Below are positions 46,232 to 59,241 of a stretch of DNA of 64,000 bases, in pieces; positions within the stretch are counted from its first letter, which is position 1, and every line of letters starts with the position of its first letter. The position numbers and the translations under genes are program-made. The stretch is from Endothia cerciana (Eukaryota > Ascomycota > Sordariomycetes > Diaporthales > Cryphonectriaceae), in the NCBI GenBank assembly GCA_026119935.1, contig JALRMH010000019.1:248001-312000 (forward strand), given 5' to 3'. The notes below the pieces were generated by a model that was given only the letters and a program-made list of their open reading frames with translations, ran no database searches and was not told the DNA's origin.

Positions 46232-46711
46232 ATGGTTGGCCGCCGCTTCATCACAACGAGTTCGCCGCCCCATATATCAAGAAACCCATCTGCGGGGCAA
46301 TATAGCCGCCCATTTTTCGAGACTGGCTCAGGAATTGTCCACTCGGGAGTCTCCTGTGCTCTCTGGATTCTCTCTTGTGTGGTAACTGCGGGGAGTGACG
46401 AGAACGGAGCGACGAGAACGGATCTCCTCGGCGGGGAACCAAACGGGCTCCCCTACTTTGCGGTCGGGCGAAGGTTGGTCGTTGCAGAAGCGCAGGCGGC
46501 GGAAATCGTCTGGGGTCGTGATCCGGTCTTGACTTCTGAGGACATCCTCATGGCAAGGAAGGCCATGGGCGAATGCGCCTTTGTCACCCTTCTCCAGGAC
46601 ATCGAGGACGGCCTTCTGGCCTCCGGGGCAACGCCTAAGCTAGGTTGTCAGCAGGCCAATGCGACTGCCTCGAGCGTCGAAGCCCTGAGCAAATCTGCGC
46701 CGGCATCTTGA
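46232..46711 (+). CDS. Possible small hypothetical gene (or last exon)
   Basis: Open frame of 159 residues from ATG 46232 to TGA. Its second half has coding-like third-position GC bias and an amphipathic helical segment (LTSEDILMARKAMGECAFVT then LLQDIEDGLLASGATPKLG). The first half looks less like protein, so this could be the last exon of a gene whose start I cannot place, or chance. No family recognised. Confidence 0.25.
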   Translation: MVGRRFITTSSPPHISRNPSAGQYSRPFFETGSGIVHSGVSCALWILSCVVTAGSDENGATRTDLLGGEPNGLPYFAVGRRLVVAEAQAAEIVWGRDPVLTSEDILMARKAMGECAFVTLLQDIEDGLLASGATPKLGCQQANATASSVEALSKSAPAS

Positions 46712-46811
46712 ATGACAAGCACTGCCTAGCCACCCGCTCGGACGCACACGTCCCTGAGAGACAGCCGCGGCACGACCAAGGATGATCTTGGCCCCTTTTC
46801 TTCCATGCGCG

Positions 46812-46849
46812 CCCCCCCCCCCCCAACCCCGAGACTTGGGTGGCCGTCA

Positions 46850-46900
<51 letters not shown>

Positions 46901-46909
46901 TGTGTGTGT
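46812..46909. repeat. Poly-C followed by compound (CT)n(GT)n microsatellite
   Basis: A C run at 46812-46824 is followed by CT repeats at 46853-46883 and a GT run to 46909, all non-coding. Confidence 0.9.
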
Positions 46910-48623
46910 CAGAACCTAATTGTAATCCATTCTGCCAAAATCATGCCGTCTCTCTCCCTTCAATTTCGAGGATGCCTAGGCTTCCTCGAGCAATGCCCAA
47001 TCATTGCCTGAACCCCACGGTCAGCATCATCCCACACTCACTAGCGATGACTTCGCGGCGCAGGACCGAGCCAGAGCATTCCTCGTCGTGTCACAATGGG
47101 CATAGAAGCTTGCCACATGTCTCTTGAACAACTGCAAAGGGCCGGTCCACTCGAGAGCGGCGGCTAGGCACGTTGACGAGAATAGACCCCAGAATGCCAG
47201 GTCATTAGCACATGCAGTGATACACTGTTTCCAGCACTCCGGGACCTGGCCCCCCAGCTATACTCCGGATATAGTCCGTGCCCAGGGGTCGACACCGTGC
47301 CGTCGACAACATGCCACCTTCCAAATCGCAGTTCCCAAGATAGCATCATGCAACGTTGTTCATCACTTGGGCGGGTACACAACCATGTCCGTTGGGATCA
47401 GCGGAGTATCACTGGCTGGAAAGGTAAATTACTTTGGCACATCGTCCCTATACATGAAGCCGAAGAAGAGCCTGAGGGAAGACAAGATTAGGTGCCATGT
47501 TTTCGTGGCCCCAATGCCACCTCCAAGGATCTGTTTTTTGGGGGGGGAGGGGGGGCGCGTCCCTCCGCCAGAGCCTCGTGATGAGATTTTAACAACTCCT
47601 CTCCCTTAGGTTGGCCATCATGGTCACATAGTTCACAATTACTCTCTTGCACTTACTCAACCGTCATAAGTGGTCTCCGCCCGTCGAGGGCGGAATTTTG
47701 GGGGTCGGACACAAAAAAACAATGTAATACGATAATACCGTGTTCCTGACGCGAGGACGAATAATCATCGTCCTTCGAGAGCTCCTAAAAGCCTGTCTCC
47801 GATCATGCCACTCGGACCTGACTTTAGCACTTGACTCGAGGCATCGTCCTTGGCGCGATAGCAGCTTGGAGGAGACGTAAGGCTTTCAAGTCCTACCCCA
47901 AGCCTGGCGCCGGCGTTATCTTGCCCGGGGTACGGACTACACCAAGTCATATATATATCCTATATGAACTTTCCCACTTCTGTCGCAGTTGGTGCTTATG
48001 CTGGATGAGGTCGTCGAGTTGACTTGTGTTTGATGTTACTGATACTGCCGGTGTCTTGATGATAGAAATGCTTGATTTGATCAATCAAAGTGCGCTGGGG
48101 CAGAAGCTGTGGGTAAGTCAGGGGCTGTCTGACGCCTACATCAAGAATAGATATCATCTTCGTACATCCGTTCCCGAGAGCTGGCCTCCAAGGAGCGTAT
48201 CTGGCGCTCTGTGGGATTTCGCGACTGAAAAGAGGCGACATTGATATATATCCCTCCCTCGAATCGTGCAAGAGTGCGCCATGATCATCGCGACGTGGGT
48301 CTGAGAAAACAGTTCCGCTCTGTCATGAGGCGGCGGGTCTGAAACTCCGAAGTGGCAACTTTTCAGGCAAGAACGACCTAAAGCGGTCACTGTTGAGATG
48401 AATTAACTATACCGGGCCAGTTAGTTCGGCCAATTAATTCCATCTGTATCATGAGATGTCTGTCTTCCATCCAGGCAGCTTAACGGACTCTTCCATGCCT
48501 GACGCCAGCTTGCCCGACAACCAATGCTCTCTTTCCGTGCTGGTTCGAATCCTTCGTCGTGGGTGTGCTGATAGGTACGCCGTTTCGTGAATCATGGTTC
48601 CGCTTTTGTAAAGAAAATGAAGA

Positions 48624-48629
<6 letters not shown>

Positions 48630-48664
<35 letters not shown>
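48630..48664. repeat. (CA)17 microsatellite
   Basis: About seventeen uninterrupted CA units, about 180 bases beyond the 3' end of the large protease gene. Confidence 0.95.
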
Positions 48665-48667
<3 letters not shown>

Positions 48668-48839
48668 GAAAACCCGAAGATTTCATGCATAGCCGGGGCA
48701 TCGCGGCAGCCGCCGTCAAATCCTCGGAAACTTGAGGATGCAATGCACTTCCCTCGTTTGCTCGTTCCCCTTCCTCTTGTCAAAAAGTAGTGGATCACGA
48801 AGTTGGCTCAACCCGGTCTCTAACCGTTTCTTTGAGACC

Positions 48840-51800
48840 TCACATGTCCAAATCCTTCATGTCTTCATCAGGCTGGCTCTCGATCTGATCGGATGAGACA
48901 ACCGAGTTCTCCCAGTCTTTGGGGGGGGATGTAGGTCAGCTCTTGGCTATCCGACAGGGGTGGGTCACTGAGAGAATCGTTGTCGGACAACATACCAGAC
49001 CCGTCATCTTCCAGGTCATCCACGCTCAGTCGCCGTAAATGGTCCAAGATGACTGCAAAAATATGAATGGTCAGCCCAATGAGTTCATGTACAGTATGAA
49101 ATTCGATAAGTGGGGCTTACCACTACAAGTCCTTAGGTACTTTTGTGCTTCGTCTGTGTGCGCTTCTTCCTTGGCGTCGAAGTAGTCGGCGCACCGCGAG
49201 AGAACACGCGATATTAACGAAACGGTCTGACTAGAGACGGTCTGACTGCCTTTGATGCAGGTATCGCTGACGTATTCGCAAAGCTGAATGCCGATCCGCC
49301 TAGCACAATCCGTGATGGCCTCGGCGGTTTCCTTTCCTCCCTCCGCATCTGGAAGCATTGGGTTCGCACCAAATTGGAAGATCTTATCGTGCAGCAGAGT
49401 TTCGACCTGAAGGCTGAGGGCAGGATCGTACTGCGCAAGTAAGGCCGGTGCCCACGATGGCAGGTACTTGAGGTACTGCAAATAAACAATGATCCTGGAC
49501 TCGCCTGAGTGGTGGCGAGGCTCCGTAAGTGTGTCCTTGAAGAACTTCCAGACTGCCTTGGGCTCGCTTCCGGCCAAGATGATGCTTTTCTCAGCAACAT
49601 GGCCGATGAGCCTGTCAATATGCTCAGAATTGTAGCAGAAACTGCAGAAAACAGCCGCTGCTCGAAGATATGGAGTATGAGTTATGTAATGGTCTTGTGG
49701 CGTGGTGTTGAAGATCAGCGTGTCGAGGAGGTCCTCCTCTATCGGCCACTTTTGATCCAAAACATGGATAATGATGGCGTCGGTGGCATCCACGTTCTGA
49801 TTGAGAAGGATGACTTTGTCCATCAAAGCATTGCCGCCAACCTCAAGTGTCTGGTCTAAGAGCCTGCGCTCGACCGCGGTAAGACGCACTGGCTCATCAC
49901 GGTTGTTCACGTACACCTGTTCGCGCAGCACCTCGCTATGCACAGGATTGACGGGGTTGACCTGGGTCAGAATGCTTCTGAGGAGTTCGATAGCGGATGC
50001 ATAGCAGGGCGAACGATTCGGTCTGCGAGCCAAGATGTTGCACAGCTTGGTGAATTGTGCGTCTCGCTTGTGCTCCTCCAGATACTCTGCCATGAAGATG
50101 AGCAGCGTCTTCGTCAGGAAACCGCGGGTCAGAAAGGCCACCATTTCGTCCTTGCCAGAATACACGAATCTTGCCATCAAGTCGAAAACCTCTGGCCATG
50201 ATCGGTGAAAGCTAGGATAGTGGAAAATCCCCCAGATCGGTTCGAACATGGCGCAAACGCCGTTGACGACATCATTTGGATACTCGTCAGTTGGCGGGGC
50301 CGAAAAGCAGTAATGCCCTGGGATTGTGTACTTGATAGAATTCAAGGCCTCGATCAGAATATCCGCGGCAGACCGGCGGACAACGACTTCGGGGTTCCGT
50401 TGAACCATGTTGCGAAACGCCTCGGGGCGGGCCCTGAGATAGTCGTACGTGACGAGAGCACAGGTTGCGCAACTGTCGACCATCATCCTGATCCGATCAG
50501 CTAACTTTTGGGCCTCAGGTACATCTCTCACTCGAGAAGCAACTTGATCCAAATGCGCGATGGCCGTCTCGATCGCCAATGTCTCGACCTCGTGATCTCT
50601 GGAGCATTGGCCTTCGTTTAGATCCTGCATCCGCTCGATGGCAGAGTCCACAAGTCGGATGTGGTCGGGATCAAAGAGGCAGTGCCTCTGCAGTAGCCGC
50701 AGATTATCTTCACGAATGAGAGTACAAAGGGGCGCGGAGATTTTGGCTTGAACTGGACTGATCAAACCCTCCTGCTGCAATTCTTGTTGCTTTCTCTCGA
50801 GTGTTGATGAGCGTTCGTAGAAGAGCATGTAGGCGCAGTAATTCTTCTCGTAGGCCACTCCGCCAGCATCCCAAGATGACTCTGTGCCGCCAAAACAGCA
50901 AGCTTCCATCCTCGATGGGTGCCAGGGCGATACGACATCATCGTTGAACTCGAACCAACTCTCGTCGTTGCGTGACGTTGGGCGCTCTCGGATGAAGCTG
51001 TAGTAGTGCCCTGATTCCGCTGTACCGGCATGGACAAGGACGCCGACAAGCTCGAACCAGTCATCCGAGGATCCTCCAGACGGATTGCTCAAATAGTCAA
51101 CGGTGTACGGTCGCATATTGATGCGGTCTGGGAACGCAAAATGGTCGTTTATCTTGCTGCGCGACTGGGTCCGGAGGTTGAAGTCAAAACGCTTCAGGTG
51201 AAAGATCAGCGAGTCAGGTGTCTCCTTCAGACACGACCTCCTGACCGCGTCAACGTGTCGATCACAGCTTGAGCACTTGTACTTATTGTCGCCCTCCATG
51301 TGCTCGCCATCCACGTAAGCTTCCAAACTTTCAAGGAGGTTCTTCTTGCCCTTGATGTCGCATTGAATGGCAGAGAACGGCTCCATGACCTCCGAGATAT
51401 GGTCGCACTCTTTGGACCTGGTCTGTGTCACCAACTGTCCGCCGTAGAAGGAGCGAAAATTCCGCACTGCTTCTGAAGAGCGCAGTTGGCCTTCCCATCG
51501 ATCGTTCAGAAGATTGAAGAATTCTTCTACGTCCATCTGGTTGTGGACGTTGATGGTCTCGTCGTCGTACGTCTTAATGCTGGCCACGAAGGACTCGGGG
51601 TCCACAAAACGTTGCTGGCTGCTTTGTAGCTGCCCAAACAAGCTCTGAGTTTCCCAAAGCAGAGACCGGGAACTGTCCCTCCCGTCGACCTCTACACCAA
51701 GCATGAATCGTCGGAACTCAAAGTTCATGAATAACTGTGTGCAGAGAGAGTTCAGATAGCAGGTGTTCGACAGGTTCCTCAGGCCCGCATAACCGCACGC

Positions 51801-54800
51801 GGCGCGGATTTCCTTCGATCTGTCAAAGCCAAACGGCAAGTCGTAGCGGTAGGGTCCTAGATACTGTGAGCCTTCACGATCATGTCCAAGCCGATCATGG
51901 GGGGATTAACGCACTCTCCTCGGATCGATCCTCCATACTGCATGGTACCAACAGGTTGAGTTCCCTGAAAAATCGCTTCAACTGCGATAGGTCCCTCCCT
52001 ACAAGTTTGAGGACGATATCATTGAGCCGAAATCTGGTGGTCTCGTTGTAGATCAAGCCGTGGTGCCAAAGTAAATCTGGTTTTGACAAGCGGCGTGGGA
52101 ACAAGCGACGCCAAAAGAGTTCCGTCCCGGAACTTGAGCGAAAGTTAGCCCCCACTGCGCCAGAGCAATGATTGAAGCCAAGGTTGCGAACGAACTTACC
52201 TAGCATCGAGCACATCAGAAATGACCTCGTCGTCATTATCACACAAAAGCCTGTGTAACAAGTTGACGAGGCCGAAAGCGCCCAGGTCGATAGTCCCAGG
52301 CTGTATGTCCTGACCAGGGGCTGGCTCCTCGGCAGGTTGCCTCGGCAAAGTGAGAGCCATACCTGCGCTCTCGAAAGGCCTGTATTCAAGCAATAGTTGA
52401 TTCAGGCGTTGCACTGTCTCGCGCATACCAATGCCCGGTGATGCCGAACCTTTCGCGGATCGGAACATGATCACGAGGAGGTTGAAAGTCTCAAGGGACC
52501 TTGCCGGCTGCTCCAACGCGCGCGGAACCAAGTCCATCAACAAGGGCCGGAAGACATCCCTGAAAGTTGTTGCAGGTACTACGGATGTACTGATACCGGA
52601 CGGTTAGCATTGTACTCAAAAGACAGTACGGCAGAATGCTCTCACCTGAGGTTATGGACGATCTTATCGCCAATGATGGCCGCTGTCGACTTCCTGACAA
52701 CGTCCCTGGTGTCATCAATGAGTAGTCTCTGAATGGTCTCCTCGAGGTTCATCTTTGACTGAAGCGAGTCCCAAAGGTCCCATTTCAGAGAACATGTATC
52801 CATGATGGCTCTGAAGGCAACGGTGGTCAGATTGTTGACGAATGGTGAGGGCTCCGCTTCTAGGGAGGAAGACAGTATCTGAACGAGCCTCTCGATAAGG
52901 GCCTCGTCGAGAAAATCAGTGGTCGATATCGGTCGCATGGGATCTGCCAAAGTCAGCTTTCGAGAGGCCTCAGAAATGGTTTGGGGACAGTACCTCTCAA
53001 GATCGCAAGGAGCTGCTCCACAAGTCGTGACGCGAGAGCAGCTCGCAGATCCTCGTCAGAGACCTTGTCGATCACCTCGCGGTCGCGGAGAGCAGAAACC
53101 ACCAATGCTAATGCTCGCCGCAGAGCGCTGTCATATTGCTCATTTCCTTGAGGCGGCTTTGTGGGAGAATGTTGCGCGTTCAGGTGCTCTCGTATCGCAT
53201 GAAGTGCATAGAGCGATTTCAACGGGTGACCCTTGGGGAAGACGTCACTGTAAGGCGTTTGCTCATTTGCCACCATGTTCAGTATCCTGTCGCCCACTCT
53301 CAACGTGATAAGGAAAGCGTACAACTGTAACACAGGTCAGCATGTTGGCTCCCCGAGAAGGCGCGCTATCTTACCTCGCGAGCCAACCTCTCTTTCAAGG
53401 CCAGATACTGCCACAACTCTTCGAAATGCCTCATAATCTCGATTTCCACGGGAGATGCCCCCGGTCTGACGTGGACAGGGTACTCATCTGTATCCGTCTC
53501 GCGTTTGACCAGGATGAGTCCGTTCTGGATCTGGAGGCCCTCCAAAGACCTACAGATGTCTTCCTCTGATGGGTTGAAGGGTTGGCCCCTATAGTACAGG
53601 CGATAGTTCTCGAAGCCGGTTGCGGCGCGAATGCTGGCTAGCAGAGATCCTACGGTATTCTGGCGGCCAATTGGCAGAGGCTTCACGTCCGTCTGAGTAT
53701 CTCCGTCAAATGACTGGAATTTGAGCTCGGCCGAGTCCCCCTGAACGTCACTCCTCTGCGGGAGGTTGAATGATCTCAGGTCAGGAGACGAGAAGCGTGG
53801 TGTAAGCTGGTGAATATTGTGGAATTCACGAACGATGGTCAAAGAGCGCGTGAAGAGCATTTCCTGCTCTGACGTTGACTGACCATCACAGCCGAGAGCC
53901 ATCGCGTCGCTGTCGTCATCCTTGGCCTTCTCGGTTTCAGCTATTAACTGCTTTGCGGCCGAGGACAACTGCTGCATGCATCGATTGACAAGCGCGAGAT
54001 GAACTTTTCGCACTCGATGCACCGGCATCTGTAGAACCGATCGGCTTTCCATGTAGACATCTTTTACCAGTGCTGCTATGGCTCGTCGCTCGATCGTGTC
54101 GGGTGGGGCCGTGAGAGCAATCCTCCATAACTGCTCAATGCCTAGGTGGTCCCTAGACCCCTCGTCTTCAAGGATGAAGCTGTTGTCGCCATCGATCAGG
54201 GGCAGAATCCTCTGCAGGATGAAGTCCAGGGACCCAGGGCGGAAAAGATCGGGTGACAGTGTTGGGAAGTAGTCGGTGAAGCAAGTTTCCACAAAAGATT
54301 TCCCTGAGGACTTCTCCATTGCGGTGCTTAAACTCTGCCAGGCACAGTCACGATCCTCTTGTGAAGCAGCGAGTGGGCCAACCAGAAGGTCCCAAAGCTT
54401 ACGGCCAAGTTCTTCCGGGACAGCATCGCTGTCGCGCCCGTGCAGAATGACGCTTGTCAGCAGCTCCAAACGAGCCGCATTCTCCTGCCCGCTGATCAGG
54501 TGAAGTACACCAGCATCCTCCCGAGAACTGACGGCGTGCTCAAGCTCGTCGACTAGAAGCCTTGGCAGGTTGTACTTCGATGTGAGCTGCTGTAGGTCTC
54601 GTTCCCGGTTGCCAGGTCGGCACAGGAGTAGGAGTCCATGCAGGCTGCCGAGAGTGTAACGTGACTTCTCGGAAATATCTTTTAGACATTCCTGGATCAG
54701 CAGTTGTCGGTCTTCCGGAGAGGGACCACGCCTCAGGAGCTGCAGGACGAGATTTGACGCCCATTTCTGGATAACCCGGTAGAAGGGTGGGCCCGGAGCG

Positions 54801-57045
54801 GAAGATTCTCTCAGCAGCCTGAACATAAGTGAATAAGGCAGCAGATCGTGAATCGTCTCATTGTTGTCGATCAGCTGTGAGATGACTCTGTCGCAGAAGT
54901 CCTTCATCGTCGCGGTGAAGTTCTCGATCCGGACGGTCTGCAGTTTTCGGAACACACAGAGAAAGTCGTCCATCGAAAAGAGGTTGGCGACGTTGGCGAT
55001 CATCATCAGGAGACTCTCTGAAACCCCGGAGATCTGGCATGTAGTCACTGTGCGCCACATTTCATCCATCTGATTCTCCGTGAAGGTATGTGATGCGAAC
55101 AGAAACCCGATGATGTTGTAGCTCTGGGTCGTGACCTCTGGGTGACAGGTAGGACCTAGAACGTACGAAACGACCTGTGACTGCTCCAGCTGCCTTGAGA
55201 AATGGCGCAAGACTGGCTGCTGGGCAAGATCGGTGGCTTGTTCGTGATAGTCCTTCCAAATGCGCACCATGTCTGCACACATGGTCTGAGCTGCCATGAT
55301 CCTGAGCTGCATCTGGCTCGACATGATAAGCTTCGTGAGCGTGGCCAGGCGCCATTCGTTCACGATGACCTTCACCGTTTCCGCTGGAGGTATCTCGGGA
55401 TGATCAAGCTGGTGTTTCTTGATCACATCCTGGGTCTGCTCGGACTCCCCGTGCAAACAAAGCCGTAGTATCTCCGCAAGACCACTCAGCAGGTCAGTCG
55501 CAGTATTGGGTGCAATCTGGTTGACACTCTTGTCGATGCAAGCCGCCAGAGCACGAGATATGACATCGAAAAGCCTATATCCCTGTGCAAGGACAGACTT
55601 GGCAGAATCGGACTCAGGAGTCAACGCAGATCTTTGTGCACCGACTAATTCACCCCGTGTTAGGAAAGATGCGAGTTGCCCGATGCCGGCCAGGCTCTCA
55701 AGCACTCTGGGGAATTGAGGCACCAACTCAGCCAGTGTGAAGCCAAGGCTGTAAAGAGATTGCACTGGTGATGACGAGATAGATATGGGATGAGCCAACT
55801 GGAAGCCCTCGACGATCCGGAGCAAGGCATCAGGCCAGGGTGCCTCAACATCCAAGTCGTACAGGTTTGGCATCAATATCTGTGCGTACTCGACCAAGAC
55901 AGCGTGCAAGTATGCAACGTATGGTGTTGAGACAGGTTCTTGCCAACCTTCGTCCATGGCAGCATTGACGGTCCATGCATGATCAAGGTCAACGAACAAG
56001 GCCGTGAGCCTCGCAAAGGATGTGTGAAGATCATAGAATAGATGTTGCAGCTGTGGGTTGCGCACCAGAGGATTTCTATTGATCCGTATCAGCATCGTGC
56101 ATAGACTTGAAAACGCAGAAAGGAGGGTTTCTGCTCTTACCTGTTAGGCGACGAGTACTGCCAGACTAGGTGAGGCATCATGTGCCAGAATTCGCGGTAC
56201 TCCTCACACGTCTCGTGCAGCGTCCATGTATCCTTACGGCGAGCCCAAGAAAGGTATGACTCGATCCAGTCACGCAAGACTACGACGGCGTGGTGGTCTG
56301 TAGTATGATTTGTTAGGCTTCGAGGCTCCTCAATCACGGTGAGGCCGGACCTACTGGTTGGAAAGAGTGCACAAAGCTTTGGCAGCGAGTCCGACACAGG
56401 TTCGGTGGGCAGGTAGGGAAAGTCGACCATAGGGTTGGTCTCTTGGAGTATGGTAACCTGAGGCCCTCCATTCTGGTCTCCGTAATCGTCGTCGTCGACA
56501 ATCTCTATTGGGGGGTTTTCCGTGTCCATTGTCGAGGAGACCGCATCAAGGTGATTAGGGGATGCTTGGGAGATGTAGGGATCGCTGTCTTCCACACTGG
56601 CCCTGATTCCGTGCTCTTGAGATCTGCTGAGATCCTCGTCGACCTCATTAGACGCTGTGGGCGAGGAAGGCTCGTAGGCGGCGGTCTGTTTGGTGGCTTT
56701 CAGGTTCAGCGTGATCTTAGTCGGTCTTGTCTCTGAGCCAGGCTGCTTTTGGCCGGTCTCGCGCTCAGGTGTCCGCGGGTTCGAGGAAGCAGAATCCATC
56801 GTCATGCTGGCGTCTCTGTCCACTGACCTGGCTTGTGTGTCGCCACGTGCAGACCCCAGAGGTGTTTCGACAGAGTGGCTCGGCGAGGCACCGTTGAGGG
56901 AAGTTCTGCGTCGCTTACGGGCGGAAGAGCCGTCGTCATCGAAAGGGTTAGGTCGGGTGGAGCAAGGCTCAGAGGAGATGGCACGTTCTCTCGACTCTGA
57001 TGGGGAGACCGCGGCTTGGTCCATCTGGAACAGGCCCATGGGCAT
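48840..57045 (-). CDS. Giant ubiquitin-specific protease, USP9X/USP24/USP34-like
   Basis: Nine exons in coding order: 57045-56141, 56075-53375, 53324-52994, 52943-52646, 52589-52200, 52132-51915, 51856-49121, 49052-48996, 48916-48840; 2570 residues. Introns 50-79 nt. Residues 1-300 are disordered with a basic cluster (ARKRRRTSL). A long helical, armadillo-like region follows, with a ubiquitin-like segment near 1097-1160 (NTVGSLLASIRAATG, YRLYYRGQPFNPSEEDICRS). The peptidase C19 core spans about 1636-1970: Cys box GLRNLSNTCYLNSL (Cys about 1647), QMDVEEFFNLL, a CSSC pair of the zinc knuckle, His box AESGHYYSFIR (His near 1897) and WFEFNDDVVSPW. This order and size match the USP9X/24/34 group of deubiquitinases. 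Substrate unknown. The last intron is uncertain (see findings); the exon 5 acceptor was chosen because TATCAG follows a TGCTAAC branch and keeps frame. Confidence 0.9.
48917..48995 (-). other. Probable last intron of the large protease gene (uncertain)
   Basis: 79 nt, donor GTATGT, branch GAGCTGACC, acceptor CCCAAAG after a run of eight C. Splicing restores a frame ending in an acidic tail (DWENSVVSSDQIESQPDEDM). Reading through instead leads to a different, less acidic C-terminus and an earlier stop. One fewer C in the run would also join the two frames without splicing. Confidence 0.55.
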
Positions 57046-59214
57046 GGAAGATCGAAGTCGGCAGGAGCTTCTAGGGCAACGCAGCTATGCTCTCGAGAGA
57101 GCCCAGCGCTAAGGGCTGCTGTGACCTAACGCGCCCGTCTTTAGCATGTGGCTTGCAGTGTCGGTGATGATTGGGAAAACGAGAATAGATGGAGGGGTAA
57201 AGACGGTGTGATAGGATGGGACGGAATGAAGATCAAGGCAGTCTTGATCCAGGATTGGCTGTGATGCTGAATATTGTCGTAGCCTGATAAGCTGATGCCA
57301 GAGCCTGCCGCAAGGCAGGGCGAGGCAGGGCGAGGCAGGACAAGGCTGAAGTGGAGCTCGGGGGCTGCTGGTGTTGGGATGGGTATGGGCTTGTCTGGGA
57401 TGACGATGGTTGTGTAATGTCTCTGGTGGGGTCCAATGTTCTTGTCTTGCTTTGGAGTCGAAATGTAGTCGTCTGAAATGGAACAAGGGCCCAGGTGACT
57501 GTGAATGGGGGGTAATGTGATGAAAGGGGAGTGCACCATGAAAAGCTACCAGGGCACTTTGTGTGTGGTGCCGTGGGCAGCAAAGTTGACCAAAAGTCCA
57601 ATAAATCTCGAGGCAGAGCTGTTGACCCGTTTGTTTGGAGAGACGTGCCGCCCGCCCACTGCCTGCGAGGGGAGTTGTGCTCGGTGTTCCACCGCCTGTG
57701 AAGTTGCTTGGGGGGTGTCGTCTTCACAGATGGCGGGGTAGGGGGGGGGGGGCGCGTATGTAGCAAAAGACTTACACTTTGGGTGGGGTGATGTGCTGAA
57801 GTGCTGGATTACCTAAGGCTGTCAAACAGGTGAGGACACGATGAGGGGTGCCCGCGCAGGAAAAGCCCTTGCAAGCCGGTCTGATCTGGAAGGGGGTTAT
57901 CACATCGATGAGAGCGACCAAGTTGTTGTCGAAAGGGCGGTTGAAATTGAGGCCAGAAAGTAAGGGAATGCTGAGTGACTGTTGCAAGCCTGGCGTGCGG
58001 TCCTGTGTATGTGGGAGCTTGGGGTCCATGGGCGTAGGGAAATCTTGTTGGAATAGAATGCACAAGGTCGATTCGAAAAGTGGGGTCAGGTTATACATGG
58101 TGAAAAGCCGCCAGGCCTCGTGCAGTGAAGCTTGACAAGCTCTGGACCGGCTGGAGATGTCATTGCTCGGCAGGTACCTAAGCCACATGAGATCATCTTC
58201 CGTGTCTCCCGACTTGACTGGCCGATACTACCATAGTAGATCCCGTGCATCCCGATGAGACCTGCATCCAGGTGGAGTTCAGCAATCAATATTCTCGTCT
58301 TGCCATGAGCACTGCAGTCTCCCACGAGACTCCGTCCAGCGCTCGACTTCGTCCTACATCGAATCACTTCCGCGGAGACAACCATACGATCTCGGTCAAG
58401 AAGGTACCTCCCAGGCCCACTGCTAGGGTCAAGATGCGATGCCATCCCGTCCTCGTCCTCTCTCCACATTGACGTACTCTAGAAATCAACACAGATGTTC
58501 ATTCGCTCTCGTTTTCTGTTTCGCCAACCCGTCAAGGGATATCTTCTTGTGTTCTCTCCAGTTTTTAGTAACCAGCCGCAAATCACACGTAGCCCCGGAT
58601 CCCCATCTGCGGTGAGATTTGCATTCGCTATCACTGATGACCTCAGGATACCTTTGACCTGCCTGGGTCTCCAACCCCCCACCCCCTTCTCCTCCCTTGA
58701 CCACCCGCTGGGATGTGGCTCAGCCTCGACCCCTATTGACAGAAGAAAGCTGGGGATGACGGCCACAAATTCATTCACGAGACCTATATGGTTTTCCACA
58801 TCGAGATCTTCGGCAGTCTTCAGTCTCCAGGTAGGTACTGCAAACTCGATTTATCGGCCTGGCCACCAATGGGGGTGACCCTGCCTCTAGAACTCTGTGC
58901 AGGAGACTGGTCAAGAAATTGCCAGATAGAGCAAAAAGATACCCGATATGCCATGACAGCGAGGCAGCGCTTTGGTTGAGAAAAGGTAGCCATGCGAGGG
59001 AACCGCCCGCTAGACCCTGCATGTAGCGCAAAGCAGACGATGCCCTTCGTGGTCTTGTAATCCGCAGGTTAGAAGCATCCCCGAATATTTCGGCATGAGA
59101 CGGGCCACCAGATGCGCTGACGCCGTCGACAAGAGATCTGCTTTGCTTTCGGAACCTTCCGACTCAGAGACGATGGCATCCAGGAAGATGGGCGTTGGTG
59201 GTCCGGCTCGCTGC

Positions 59215-59241
59215 GGCCACGGCCACGGCCACGGCCACGGC
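59215..59241. repeat. (GGCCAC)n hexanucleotide repeat
   Basis: Four to five tandem GGCCAC units, non-coding as far as I can tell. Confidence 0.9.

Larger units (their letters stand above)
45065..48839. other. Gene-poor interval with microsatellites
   Basis: About 3.8 kb. The only candidate is the frame at 46232-46711, listed separately with low confidence. Compound CT/GT and CA microsatellites and C/G homopolymers are present. The left end should hold the promoter of the 708-residue gene, the right end the 3' region of the large protease gene. Confidence 0.5.

Noticed and set aside
48480..48570. tRNA-like B-box GGTTCGAATCC at about 48542
   Set aside because: The flanking bases do not form a T-arm stem (GCTGG against CCTTC), and no A-box or acceptor stem lies at the right distance on either strand.
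52561..52600. Alternative acceptor TTTCAG near 52556 for exon 5 of the large protease
   Set aside because: It also keeps the frame, but the TATCAG acceptor lies at the normal distance from TGCTAAC and retains 11 more sensible residues (TSVVPATTFRD).
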